A DNA stretch of 64,000 nucleotides from Aotearoamyces nothofagi (GCA_015345905.1 JADDTR010000031.1:1-64000); one strand, 5' to 3'. Positions 1 to 11,186 are shown, counted from the first letter of the stretch. A program made the numbers and translations. The notes: generated from the sequence alone by a model not told the origin.

Positions 1-345
1 GATTCAGATAATTGGTTTTTGCGGCTGTCTGACAAGGCAGTGCCGCGAAGCTACCATCTGCTGGATAATGGCTGAACGCCTCTAAGTCAGAATCCATGCC
101 AGAAAGCGGTGATTTTCTCCCGCACATCGTAGTCGGATACGAATAGGCCTATGGCCCTGAATCTTAGCTGGTCGGTAACGGTGTCTCGGTGAAAGTCCGT
201 GGCACCAGCTGACGTCTTGCAATTTTACCATGCGCGGGGATAAATCCTTTGCATACGACTTAATTGTTCCACCTGGTCGTGTAAGTAGTAGAGTAGCCTT
301 GTTGTTACGATCTACTGAGCGTAAGCCAGCGCGGACTAGATTTGT
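1..345 (+). rRNA. 28S (large subunit) rRNA, 3' end only
   Basis: The sequence matches the highly conserved last part of eukaryotic large-subunit rRNA, including GCTGAACGCCTCTAAGTCAG near position 70, the run around 236-290 that contains GGGGATAAATC, and the closing GTTGTTACGATCTACTGAG near 301. By comparison with the yeast 25S 3' end, the mature RNA should stop at about GACTAGATTTGT, near 345. The window begins inside the gene, so only the 3' end is seen. No break is obvious in this part. It could be the last repeat of the rDNA array or a displaced fragment; the following spacer-like repeats favour the array edge. Confidence 0.95.
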
Positions 346-686
346 GAGAAACACTCTCCCCATTAAATCACTGGACAACCAGGGACTTGGAGGGGTTATT
401 GTAGAGGCCGTGGCTGAACTGCCGGCTCTCAGCGAGGCACACTGGGCACAAGCCCTGGAGAGAAGGACCTGCTGGGGAAGCCTTTCCCTTGCCAGGTCGT
501 CGACCTCTGGCGGAGTAGTTGTGCCGGGTAGGCAGACTGGGTAGTGACATGAAGGGGTCTCAGCTCGGCTACAGTACAGAAAAGTTCCGCTACAGTAGAG
601 AAAAAGACCCACCAATTCTCGACTTAGCCGAGGTCAACCTGAGGATAGCTGTATTAGTTGCTAGTATATTTAGTGGTCTACTGATC

Positions 687-870
687 ACTCTGCAAATTAG
701 CGACTGAAAGTTAGTGATCAGTGCCCTGAATTTAGTGATCAGTGCCCTAGAACTCTGCAAATTAGCGACTGCAGGCTAGTGATCAGTGCCCTGGAACTCT
801 GCAAATTAGCGACTGCAGGCTAGTGATCAGTGCCCTGGAACTCGACAAATTAGCGAATATTTAGTGATTA
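687..870. repeat. 44-bp tandem repeat in the spacer
   Basis: The core CTCTGCAAATTAGCGACTG followed by TAGTGATCAGTGCCCTGG recurs. Two units, at 751-794 and 795-838, are identical over 44 bp. A diverged unit starts at 687, a 22-bp partial copy lies at 729-750, and a decayed copy runs from 839. Each unit carries the palindrome TGATCA. Subrepeats of this size are typical of fungal rDNA spacers, where they can act in transcription termination or replication-fork stalling; which applies here is unknown. Confidence 0.85.
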
Positions 871-1025
871 ATACTCAGTTTGCCGGGTAGCTGTGCCGTG
901 TTTCTACACGTTTGGGGCCAGGGACTGGCAGCGCCTGGTGCAGTGTCTCGGTCTTGTATAGACCGATGGCTGGTAGGTCCCGGGCCAGGCGGACGGGCTT
1001 GAGTAGCATGCTAGTCAAGTGGTGC

Positions 1026-1058
1026 TGCCGGGTAGGCCCCCTGGTAAGCTACCCGGCA
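1026..1058. repeat. Inverted repeat built from TGCCGGGTAG
   Basis: TGCCGGGTAG at 1026-1035 is answered by its exact reverse complement CTACCCGGCA at 1049-1058, giving a 10-bp stem with a 13-nt loop. The same 10-mer appears as single copies at 522-531 and 891-900, with a near copy at about 1711. A stem of this strength could be a terminator or protein site, but this is inference. Confidence 0.7.
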
Positions 1059-1160
1059 TTGGCGTAAGCAGCAGGCTCTGCCTGGGGGCATAGTACTGCC
1101 TGTGTTGTTTCTCAGAACAAGACTCCAGTAGCCAAGCCAAGCTGCTGTCTGCCACCACTT

Positions 1161-2291
1161 TGTACTATGTTCAGCCATTGCCTGCCCCTTTCCGTCCTCC
1201 TTTGTATGGTTGTTAGGGGGTTTTTTACAAAACACATACAAAACAAATTTGTCGGGAAATTATTCCGCGCACCGGAACACTTGCACACGGGTCACGGACT
1301 AAAACAGGGTCGGTGGGTATATGATAGAGGTGGACTCATCGGTCTACTCCAGAGCCAGGCTGGGATACTTAGCAGAAGCAGCTGTTAGCAGGTTGGGAGC
1401 TTTGGTACGTGCGTATATGCTGGGAATAGTGATTGTCCACTGATGGTTAGGGATACTGAGGACTGAATTAGTGGCTCTGGAGGCTGTAGGTTAGCTGTGG
1501 GACACTGAGGGCTCTGGGGGTTGTAGGTAGCTGTAGGACACTGAGGGCTCCTGGCTGGTAGTGTTGGCAGGAGGCTGCTGCCAGACACCAGCAGCAGGAG
1601 CCCTTGGGTTGGTCTCACAGCTACGGGGTATCGCCTGCCCCATCTCCCTCAGGGAGGTAAGGGTGGGAGGTGGGAGGAGGGAGGAGAAGGGTGGAGGATG
1701 CAGTAAGTGGTCGGCCGGGTAGGCAGGGTGGGAACCACAGACCAGGTTTTTTGGATTTTGTGGTGGTTTTCAGAGTGACATTGGTAGTTCTCACGACTCT
1801 GCCACGCAATGTTTGTCACAGGACAGTACAGGAACTGGGGCGAGACTCTGAGAGTCCTCTGTTTGTTGTTTGTCATGTTTGCATTGTTTGCTTCTCTCTG
1901 TTTGTAGTTTGCACTTTAGGTGTTTGTTGTTTGCCTGGTTTGTTTCTAGAGACGAAGCGCCTGGCTAGACGTCTCTAGGACTATAGATAGCAGGCTTACC
2001 TCCGCTACTCTTCGCTCTTTAGCTTTATGACAAGACTATTCCCAAGCCACACCTTCCTACCTACTTTTTCCCCTTGTGATGACCTTGTGTTTTCGCTACC
2101 AGGGCCTTCTTTCATCAGGTCCCTCTTACAATAAAGCTCATTCAAGACAGGTACCAAGGTGTGCCTTTGCCACGACCAAGTCATACACCTTCAGGGTGTC
2201 CAAGAACCCATTTTTCATCTCTCCAGTGAGGAGAGACCCCCGCGATTTTTTCACCTACCCTTCCCTCCACCCCAACCCCCCAAGGGCCATC
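1161..2291. other. Gene-free stretch ahead of the gypsy element
   Basis: No supported gene. The later part (about 1860-1960) is rich in TTTGTTTG-like words and pyrimidine runs. It may hold the leader of the neighbouring retroelement, but no repeat matching the sequence after the element was found by eye, so a 5' LTR cannot be placed. Confidence 0.5.
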
Positions 2292-5200
2292 ATGGCTTCA
2301 TCTAACACAGGGAGAGGAGGAATAGACAGATCGAACATCCTAGGCAGTCGCCAGAGGAATCGATCTCCAGGAAAGTCTCCTGCTGTCTCTGAATCTTCTG
2401 TCTCAGGAGACTCTTCAGCTGGCAGTGATGACACTGAGGTCCCAGCTAGGAAGACCTCTACACCCGCGTTTACCCGTCCAGGAATTCCACTGCTGTACCC
2501 TGATCTCTTACATCGCCAGCCCTCGGGCTCTCCAACAAGGGGAACTGCTGCTCCTGCTGTTGAGGTAGACTCCCCTGGGGAGGAAGAGCTCTTGGAGGCT
2601 GAGGAAGCACTCTGCCCAGGCAGGGCTCAGTCCCATGATGACAAGGACCAGATGATAGCCTTCCTCCAGCAACAGCTAGAGCAGGCTCGGATGGACAGGA
2701 AGCCCTCCTCTTCTCCATTCAAGGAACCAGTTTCGATGGAGAAGGAGTATCAGGCAAAGGAGCCAAAACTCCCAGACCCCCAGCTCTTCTCAGGCGACCC
2801 TGATAAGCTGGACCAGTTTGTTCTGGACATGAGGACTCGTTTCTTAGTCCAGCCCAGGAGCCATTCTACTGATGTTACCAAGGTCCTGGTTGCGGCCAGC
2901 TACCTCACTGGTGCTGCAAAGAACTGGGCTCTCCCTATCCTCAGTGGCCACCGCAACGAGCTCCGCACCAGCTATCAGGCCTTTGAGCAGGAGCTGCAGA
3001 ACACCTTTGAGAACCCAAACCTCATGGATGCTCTGGTGGACCGAATCAAGCACCTACGCCAGAAGAGCGATTCGGTGACTGTATATACCCAGAAGTTTGA
3101 GAACCTGGCATTTCGGTGTGCCCTGGCTCATACTGAGTGGGGCAGGGCCTACTATGATGGGCTCAGTGATACCATCAAGGACCTTCTCTCAAGTGTCCTC
3201 TATCTCCAGAAGACAGACTACCAGACCCTGAAGAAGACATGCATCGCCTTCGATCAGCGGCTGATCACACGCCGCGAGGAACGCAGCAGGGAGGTCCGCA
3301 CCTTCCAGAAGGTGACCTCACCCTACACTACAAAATCTGCTGTTCCTGCTGCCCCTATTTCGGGCCTGGCTTCTAGGGAAGCTAGGGAGTTTAGCCGCCC
3401 ACCAGTGGTTGGGAAACTATTCACTGGGGGCAAAGGAAAGCTGACCCAGGAAGAGAAGGACCGCCGACGCCGCCTAGGGCTCTGCAACTACTGTGGTGGA
3501 CCAAACCACATCTGGGCCGCCTGTCCAAAGCGGGCCGGATCAACAGCCTTTGAGGGACGGACCCTGGCTGCAACAGAGGACAAGGAGGATCTCCCAGAAA
3601 CCTCCGAAATGCTCAAGACCCTCTCTGGCCAGGAATCCGAGGATGTGAGCATGTCCCCTATCCGAAAATCTAACCCTGAGCTGACCTTATGGAGCAGTGA
3701 GCAGACGTCGTCTGTACACCATCTGGTAGCTCAGGGCAGGATAGGTGGACATGTAGCTAGGATAATGATAGACTCAGGAGCATTAGCAAATTTCATTCAC
3801 CAGGACCTTATCACTGAAGTCTCCCACTCTGGTATCAGTGAATATGGAATGGTGATCAAGGCGATTGATGGGCAAGTAATAGTGCCTGCAAACGAGTCCC
3901 AGGTCCTCTCTACCAGCCTTGAGATTGATGGCCTGGACCTGATACAGTCACCTATCCAGCTGGTAGCAGGGCCCATCAGCTATTACGACGTTATCCTAGG
4001 GATGCCATGGCTCCAGGAAGTCAACCCAGACATCGACTGGGTGAAGGAGACCATTACTCTTAGGGGACCCCAGGTCTCAGCAACGCTCCCACCAACAACA
4101 CCGCCAACTAACCTGCCTGATGAGCCCTGTGAACCTGTCCCCTCCCTATCTATCCTCTGCCAAAAGGTTCCAGTCCCTATCCTCAAACGGCCACAGGGCT
4201 GCACTCTAGCAGTACTGGCACCAGGACCCCCTAAGGAAAAAGGGGACATCAAGCTGCCTGCTGAATACACCGATTTCGAAGACGTGTTCTCACCAGTAGG
4301 TGCAAACAGCTTGCCACCATACCGACAGGGTATTGACCATGCTATCGACCTTGAGAAGGGGAAGAACCCACCAAACCTACCGGCCTATAGGAAGACCGAC
4401 TTCGAGAATGCAGAAGCAAGCAGGCAGGTAAGTGAACTCCTAGGAAAGGGGTGGATCAGGCCGTGCAAATCGCCAGCAAGTGCCCCTATTCTCTTTGCAG
4501 AAAAGAAGGACAGCAACAGCTTACGGCTCTGTATCGATTACCGCGGCCTCAACAAGATCACCATCAAGAACCGCTACCCTATGCCGAATGTAGACGACCA
4601 CCTATATACACTCCGGGATACAAAGGAGTTCGTCCGCCTAGACCTGCCAAACGCCTTCCACCTTATTCGTGTCAAAGAAGGAGATGAATGGAAGACAGCA
4701 TTCAAGACGCAAGACGGGCTGTTCGAGTGGACTGTAATGCCATTTGGACTCTGCAATGCACCTGCCACCTTCCAAGCATTCATCGACTCTGTACTCAGGT
4801 GGATGATAGACCACGATGAACTAATTGTATACATTGATGATATTCTCATCTATAGGGATTCTAGGGAGCAGCTGGTGGAAAGGACCCGACGCTGCCTAAC
4901 CCAGATCCGAGAGGCACGGCTCTTTATCCGCCTAGAGAAGTGTGAGTTCCATGTCTCTGAGGTAGGCTTCCTGGGCTACTGGGTAGGTAATGGGGTTATC
5001 AAGATGGACCAGGAAAAGGTAGGTACAATCCTAAGCTGGCCTACACCAAAATCTGTCAGGGAAGTACGTGCTTTCCTCGGCTTTGGGAACTTCTACAGGC
5101 GCTTTGTCAACGGCTATGCCCGCCTTACAGGGCCCATGACGGAACTCCTAAAGAAGAAGCATGCCAACGACTTTGAGTGGACGCCAGCCTGTAAGGATAG

Positions 5201-7400
5201 CTTCAACAGCCTCAAGACGGCCTTCACTCAGTACCCTACAGTACAGCAATTCGACCCTGAACTTACGCCTATCCTTGAAGTCGATGCCTCTGGGTTTGCT
5301 GTCAGTGGGATCCTATCTCAACGCTTCGATGGGAAGAAACACCCAGTGGCATTCTGGAGCAGGAAGATGATCCCAGCAGAGACTCGCTATGGTACACCAG
5401 ATCAGGAGCTGATGGCAGTCGTCAACGCTCTAGAGCACTTCCGCTATTACCTTGAGGGTGCCAAGCACCCTATAGAGATCTGGTCAGACCATGCCAACCT
5501 AGTAGGGTTCCAGTCAAAGCCTAAGCTCAACAGACGCCAGGCAGGATACCTCGACTTCATGACCCGTTTTGACTACACTATCAAGCATAGGCCTGGAGCA
5601 AGGAATCCTGCAGACGCCCTATCTCGGAGGCCTGACTACAAGACAACCAAGGACGATATCGAGTACCCCGAGCCACCTAAACTCCACCTGGTCGATGGGA
5701 ATGATGTCCCACTCTCAGCAACTGAAGACGACCTTGCCTTCGACCCAATTACAGCAACTATGCCACGGATCGGTCCCCTCCCCGAGGGATGGGAGTAGAG
5801 AGGTGAAGACCTTTATTTTCAAGACTGCAGGTACATCCCTACAGCGTCACGAATCGAAGCACTAGAACAGGTACACGATGACCCCCTAGCAGGACACTTT
5901 GGCCGCGAGCGGACACTGGCCCTGCTAAAGGAGACGGCATTCTGGCCTGGGATGGATCAGGATGTACGACGCTATGTCAAGGGTTGCCAGAAGTGTCTCC
6001 GAAACAAGGCTTCTAGGCATAAGAAGTATGGCCATCTGGCACCACTCCCTGTCCCTACAGCTCGCTGGAGCAGGGTAGGTATCGATTTCATTACCAACCT
6101 GCCAAGAACCAAGAAGGGACAGGATGGGATAGCAGTCATGGTAGACCACTTCACCAAGATAGCACACTTCCGCCCTATTACAATCAAGGGGCTCAATGCC
6201 AGGAAGACAGCAGACCTCTTCCTGGACGATGTAGTCCGCCTCCATGGTATACCAGACAGCATCGTATCCGACAGGGATGGACGGTTTATCAACACCTTCT
6301 GGGCCCACCTCTGCCAGCGCCTTGGGATCGAGCAGCTGCCTACCACCGCCTATCACCCGCAAGGTGACGGCCAAACCGAGCGGCTGAACTCAACCATTGA
6401 AGCCTACCTCCGGTCCTACTGCTCCTATGAGCAGAAAGACTGGGACACCTGGCTACCACTGGGAGAATTCGCCTACAACAGGTCCCAGCACTCTGCTACA
6501 AAGGTTACCCCTTTCTATGCCAATCAGGGATGGGAGCCTAGGAGCCAGATTCACCCAGAGGCGCCAGGGGAACTCTTGGAGGAGCCAGCAGCAACGGCAC
6601 ACGCCGACAAGATGCTGGAGCTCTTCAAGCAACTTACAGAAACCCTTGAGAAATCAAGGCTCACCATGGGAAAGTACTATGACCAGAAGCACCTCAACAA
6701 GAGTTTTGACTCAAAACTCTTGAGGTAGGTGACTGGGTTATGCTCCGGACAGACGACATCAAGTCTCTCCGTCCATCTCGCAAGCTTGACCACCGGAAGA
6801 TTGGGCCGTTCAAGGTCACTGAGGTCATCGGAACCCAGACCTATCGTCTGGCCCTGACTGGGGGACTGAGACTCCATGATGTCTTCCATATCTCTAAGCT
6901 GGAAGAATCAACAGCCCCAATCGAGGGGCAGGCCGAGTTCTATGACGACGACGGTACAGAAGACCAGTGGGAGAACGATGATGATGACCAGGAGTACGAT
7001 GTCAAGGGAGTCATCGATTCCAGGAGAGGTGACAGCACTTTTGAGTACCTGGTTCAGTGGGAGGGCAACTATGAGGACTCCTGGGAACCAATTGCACACC
7101 TCAAGGGGTCCTCCGATGCGGTAGAGGCCTTCCACAAGAGCTGCCCTGACAAGCCAAAGCCCCTGGCTCGCGAATTTAACTAAGGACCTGGAATTAATTT
7201 TCCTTGGGAAAAAATGAATAAATATTCAAATTTCTGAAAAAAATTAATCACCAACCAGAACCTGTTTCCTTCGGGAATTTCAATGCACCATTCCATTCCC
7301 TAGGCACCTAGGGCCCTTCTATCCAAATCTTAGACGATTCTACCCTAGTCCCCCCCTGGGAAGAGGAAAAATGTCGCCTTGATACCAGGCCAATTGCCCA
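2292..7400 (+). mobile_element. Ty3/gypsy LTR retrotransposon (chromovirus), fossil
   Basis: Parts in order: Gag from about 2292 with a CCHC zinc knuckle near 3484-3530; aspartic protease with a DSG core near 3770; reverse transcriptase about 4290-5000 with YIDD near 4830; RNase H about 5270-5640; integrase about 5880-6650 with its HHCC region and DDE core; and a C-terminal chromodomain about 6990-7140. Gag and Pol lie in a largely shared frame, as in chromoviruses. The domain order (integrase last, then chromodomain) identifies Metaviridae, chromovirus branch. The coding part is broken in a small number of places, about two or three. A purine-rich tract near 7360-7372 could mark the start of a 3' LTR, but no LTR pair was recognised, so the end is approximate. 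Well-kept domains suggest a fairly young copy. It lies between rDNA spacer-like DNA and a decayed DNA transposon. Confidence 0.93.
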
Positions 7401-7480
7401 GAAATCTACTGGCCAATGAGGACCCCTGTAGTATAAGCACTAAAAATATCGCCTATACAGGCATATAAATTTAACTCTCG

Positions 7481-7522
7481 ATAAGACGATATAATCTATC
7501 CCTTCGTAAAATATCGTCTTAT
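7481..7522. repeat. 12-bp perfect inverted repeat
   Basis: ATAAGACGATAT at 7481-7492 and its exact reverse complement ATATCGTCTTAT at 7511-7522 form a stem with an 18-nt AT-rich loop. It may be part of a terminal inverted repeat or a chance hairpin in AT-rich DNA. Confidence 0.6.
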
Positions 7523-7708
7523 ATTGAATATATTGTAGTATCAAAATGAAGCTATTTTATATAATCCAAGTGTCTAAAGTGCTCTGGATCCATGAATTGT
7601 CTCAAATAACCTCAATTGCAGCCTCTCGACGCTCTAATGTCCTAGTGTAATCTACTAGGAGTACTGCCTTCAGGCTTCAATATACTCAATCAGAACTTGT
7701 AAAGCTAG

Positions 7709-7772
7709 CTGAGCATCCTGTACTGTTTGTACAGGCTGCCCAGACTTGTACAAAACAGTACAGGATGCTCAG
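7709..7772. repeat. Long hairpin with TGTACTGT core
   Basis: The left arm at 7709-7732 (starting CTGAGCATCC) and right arm at 7748-7772 (ending GGATGCTCAG) are reverse complements over about 24 bp, with one extra base in the right arm and a loop of about 15 nt. It sits just downstream (in transposase orientation) of the Tigger-like relic and may belong to its terminal region. Confidence 0.75.
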
Positions 7773-7849
7773 ACTTGTACTCTATATCTTCGTCATTATT
7801 CTAAGTAGATTGAAGCCCAAAATGCTCTCCTATCACCTCTTCAAATGCC

Positions 7850-9100
7850 TCCTCTTTGTCGATATTCTGCCCAAGTTCTTCTTGTACTTCGTCCTCCGGT
7901 GCTAAGAAAGTTTGAGATCGCCATTGAATCGTGTATATTGCCAGTATTAATGACTTGTTTATAGAGTTCTGAAAGTCCAGGAGGGTTGGTTGATGTCGGA
8001 AGAGAGATTGATGTTGAAATAAGAGTCGACTTTCGAAAACACTTGTAAATAGTTGTATTTGAAAGAGATTGGTTTTGGTTCTAGCTTCGAACTGACCAGC
8101 GAATTGTAAGGTGTAGATTAATTGTATCTATAGGATTGTAACTTGTATTATAACAGCTAAGTATATATAAAAGCCATTGTCGACAGTAATGAGCTTTAAA
8201 AGACTGGATAATTCCTTGATCAGGAGGCTGCAGACGAGAAGTAGCATTAGCAGGAAGTCAACAGATTCGAAATTTTGGAGGAGGTGGAGCAATCTCAATA
8301 GCAGAGTAATGTGCCGAGAAGCTATCTATTGTTAGGAGAACTTCTCGAATTCGGCCGATATATAGATAGAAAGATTGAAGCTATCTAACTATAATGGTTG
8401 TATTCATCTATGCTTTCTGATTCTACCTCCACCGAGCTCCCATTGCTGAAACGCCAGTATTCCAAGGAGCACAAGGATTTCTTGACTTTCCAATGATCCA
8501 TATAGGCATTCGATCAGTCCCTGTAGCGTTGATACAAAAGGCGAGAGTAATTCGAGCATTGTCCTTCTTTAAGCCTGGAAGAGAATGTGCTGAGAGTTTT
8601 GGTAATAGCATTATCTTCCAAAAGAGACCAGTCTCGTCTATATTGTAGATATCCTCCTCTTGAAACACTCCTGCAATCGTGTGTAAAGCCTTTATCTCCG
8701 CCTCTGCCGATTCTGGAACTGAGCCTGCTTCTCCGTGTTGGGTATATTTTCGAATTCCGAATCAAGATTTGAAGTTTGAGAGCCAGCCACTACTAAAGCC
8801 TGTGCATGGCTAGTTGATATATTGTAGAAGTCGATTCCAGATTTGTACTTCTCTTTCTCGAAGGAGATCACCAGAGAGGAGCCCTCCTTGCTTATCAACT
8901 CATTGTCGCCAGTCGAAAAGAACCTTACAAGACTCTGCCTCCCTTTGCATCGATAGTGCTCAGAAGGTGGTAGCTTTGGTCCATGAGCACAAAAGGCCGG
9001 GCGGAGACATTGGTATTCTCCCTTGGTGGCATTGTATATTTTACCTTCATGTTGCAGGGACAATAATAACCGCTGCAATGTTGCAAGTCGACCTATCTAC
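7850..9100 (-). pseudogene. Decayed Tigger/pogo-type DNA transposon transposase
   Basis: On the minus strand a DDE-1 superfamily transposase can be followed through several in-frame stops and frame changes. From upstream to downstream: a CENP-B/Tc5-type DNA-binding remnant near 8700-8770 (WLSNFKS then FGIRKYTQHGE, interrupted by a stop); the first catalytic Asp in YNIDETGLFW near 8640; then KKDNARITLAFCINATG; a second Asp in LLTIDSFSAH near 8330; and the third in LQPPDQGIIQSFKAHY near 8220. All three catalytic acidic positions are still readable, but stops occur throughout, so no protein can be made. The family usually has a transposase of about 500 aa. No target-site duplication was identified. 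Confidence 0.85.
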
Positions 9101-9898
9101 GTCGACGGCATTACAATCCTGGAGTAGAGCAGTGTCGGCCCTTTGTGATCACGAGCGCCTGGGCTCATCTGTTCAGCAATTTGTTACCACTTTTGAAACG
9201 CCTTCGTCCAAGATTTAAGAAACATGTAATTTGGGTGGCGGTGGCCAATCTCCCCTGCCAGAGGCGTCACATACTTTCAGGACCCTTTTCGGGACATGGA
9301 ATTAGACCCTGATTACTTTCTTTTTGGCAAGGAAGATATGTCCTTGCTGGACAACCTTGAACCGGCACAATGAATGCTTCAAGCGCTTGCCTATAGATAA
9401 ATAGTACAGCATGGCTGAGCTGGATATAATCGCGAGTTGTCTCTTGACTTACCCTTGTCGAGATTTGTAGTGGTTCTCATGGGAACAGCAGAGGGTTTCA
9501 AAGAGAGGCACAACAGTGCCGCCGCCTTGATGGCTCTGGAGGAGCCACGTATATAGACTGGAGGAGAACCCTGCAATAGCAAACGGTCCTATGAGACTAC
9601 CGCTGATCCACGAACCACACAGATTCTCGGTGTGATTAGGGTAGGCCTTGATGGAATGACGATGAGGCAGGAGTCTTTATTAGGTCAGGGCAGGGATTGT
9701 ACGATGCGTCACATTATAACTGCCTGGATCGAGGAGCGGAGAGGATATCTGAGAAGCGCGGGTGTAGAGACACCCAGGCCACCTTTAAAGTCTAGCCAAA
9801 AGCACTTGTGTCCTTCTTTCCTGACGTTGTAGAGGTCTGCACCCGTCCGCCTGCCAGCATCTCGAAATCCCGAGGCCTGGGCCTGTCCTTGTGATGGT
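9101..9898. other. Gene-free stretch
   Basis: Only short overlapping open frames occur on both strands and none resembles a known family. It probably holds the 3' flank of the minus-strand gene ending at 9899 and eroded transposon DNA. Confidence 0.5.
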
Positions 9899-10498
9899 TC
9901 ATACCATTTCCCCACTCGGCAGAGCCTTGTTCTCCAACCATAACCTTTCCTCCTCCTCTTTCCTCCTCTCCGCATCCGCTCTGTCACTCTGCTCAATCAC
10001 ATCGTTGATATCAACCAATTTGCCCATCCTCTGCTCCTTGCTATTATCCAGCCTCTCGTATGTCTCTTTCTTCATTTCTGCATCGCCCATCTTCTCCCGC
10101 ACAGCCGCCGCCCTCTTTCCCTTTCTAGACTCTCTCTCAAATCGATCCGCCCATACATTCCTCCCCCCAGGCCCGATGAGATAGGGATTTTGCCCCGAAT
10201 ACCCTATAATAACCACCCGCCTAACATCAGGCAAGGACAGCAGCAGGTCGAAGTTATCTCGCACCAGCGCGTATTCGTGCAGCTCGTAATCCTTCACGCC
10301 CCGATTCCCATCGTGTGGGTACCAGACCAGGCGCAGGCGGCCTGGCGAGTGGAATTTTGGGACATCGCCCGACCATGCAGTATAGAGTGTAGATTTGAAG
10401 GAGGACCAGCAGGAGCCGAGGTAGGATTCTTGTTCGTCGGGGTGCGAATCGAAGAAGATTGTTGGAGAGCCGAAATTGAGGTTTGGTTCTGCGGACAT
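9899..10498 (-). CDS. Hypothetical protein, 199 aa
   Basis: Single open frame. The start was placed at the Met of MSAEPNLNF (10498); the frame stays open 29 codons further up to 10585, but that extension looks like leader. I do not recognise the family. The N-terminal half has regular alternation of hydrophobic and charged residues (for example LRLVWYPHDG and VRRVVIIGYSGQNPYLIG), suggesting a folded alpha/beta unit. The C-terminal third is highly charged and likely helical (repeated E, K and R, as in RRKEEEERLW). No signal peptide or membrane segment is seen. It is divergent to the FSH1-family hydrolase, and the shared upstream region carries three CACGTG boxes. Function unknown. Confidence 0.65.
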   Translation of the reverse strand: MSAEPNLNFGSPTIFFDSHPDEQESYLGSCWSSFKSTLYTAWSGDVPKFHSPGRLRLVWYPHDGNRGVKDYELHEYALVRDNFDLLLSLPDVRRVVIIGYSGQNPYLIGPGGRNVWADRFERESRKGKRAAAVREKMGDAEMKKETYERLDNSKEQRMGKLVDINDVIEQSDRADAERRKEEEERLWLENKALPSGEMV

Positions 10499-10813
10499 CG
10501 TGCTAGCATCAACGCTGGCGCGGCAGTGGCATGCTACTCTCGAGCATATATGTGGATGCTGCGACGGGGCATACGGGGAAACCATAGATGTCCGTAGGAG
10601 CAGAGCAGGCGGTGGGGAGGTAGGGTGAGGAACGAGCGACGAGGGACGGGAGATGTTCTCGGGGTCTCGGTTCCGCTGATGAACTAACGGCTAGCCGTGG
10701 GATTGCCTGCCAAGGCCAATAGAGGGGCGGAGCCGAAGTGGGGCTCCACCGCGTTCAAAACAGCGTTACGGCTGGGCTAGGCGACGAGGGAGGCCAGGGC
10801 CCGGCCGTCTCGT

Positions 10814-10849
10814 CACGTGACGACCACGTGACTGGAGCGGGGCCACGTG
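10814..10849. promoter_or_regulatory. Three CACGTG E-boxes in 36 bp
   Basis: CACGTG occurs at 10814-10819, 10825-10830 and 10844-10849, each followed by AC or AC-T. CACGTG is the classic site for bHLH factors (in fungi Cbf1-like and SREBP-like proteins). The cluster sits about 340 bp before the start of the FSH1-family hydrolase and about 320 bp before the divergent hypothetical gene, so it may control either. Confidence 0.6.
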
Positions 10850-11186
10850 ACTCGGCCGTGCCGCTCCCGACCTGTCCCTCGCCTCCAAGCCGAGCGGCGA
10901 GGCCCAAGCAATGCCGAGTTATGCCGCAGGGAACGTCGCGGCCAGCGAGGATGCCGCCAGGCCCAATTCTCCGCCGCCGGGGCGCGGCGCAACAGCGCAC
11001 GCCGGTCAGCCGGCCAGCCGGCCATGCCCGCTGTCATCCATCGGTCGCAGGACAGGACGGGGACGCAGCGTGTCTATAAGAACAAGCCCGCCCCCCCCTC
11101 CGCGCCCGGCGCACCTCGCGACTCCTCGCGACCTCGCGACCTCGCTCCCTCGCTCCCTCGCAGGCAAGAAGCACACATCGCCGGCC

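Larger units (their letters stand above)
346..1160. other. rDNA spacer-like DNA downstream of 28S
   Basis: No convincing gene is present. Open frames here are short and overlap on both strands. The stretch directly follows the 28S 3' end, as an intergenic spacer would, and holds a 44-bp tandem repeat and several copies of TGCCGGGTAG. No 5S rRNA was recognised. Whether it is normal IGS or a rearranged boundary cannot be told without a complete rDNA unit from the same genome. Confidence 0.6.
7401..7800. other. AT-rich gene-free stretch with hairpins
   Basis: No gene is seen. The region is AT-rich and contains two inverted repeats, described separately, between the retroelement and the transposon relic. 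It may include remains of either element's end. Confidence 0.6.

Noticed and set aside
82-707. Open frames across the 28S end and spacer (177 and 104 codons)
   Set aside because: They overlap conserved rRNA sequence and have no protein-like composition.
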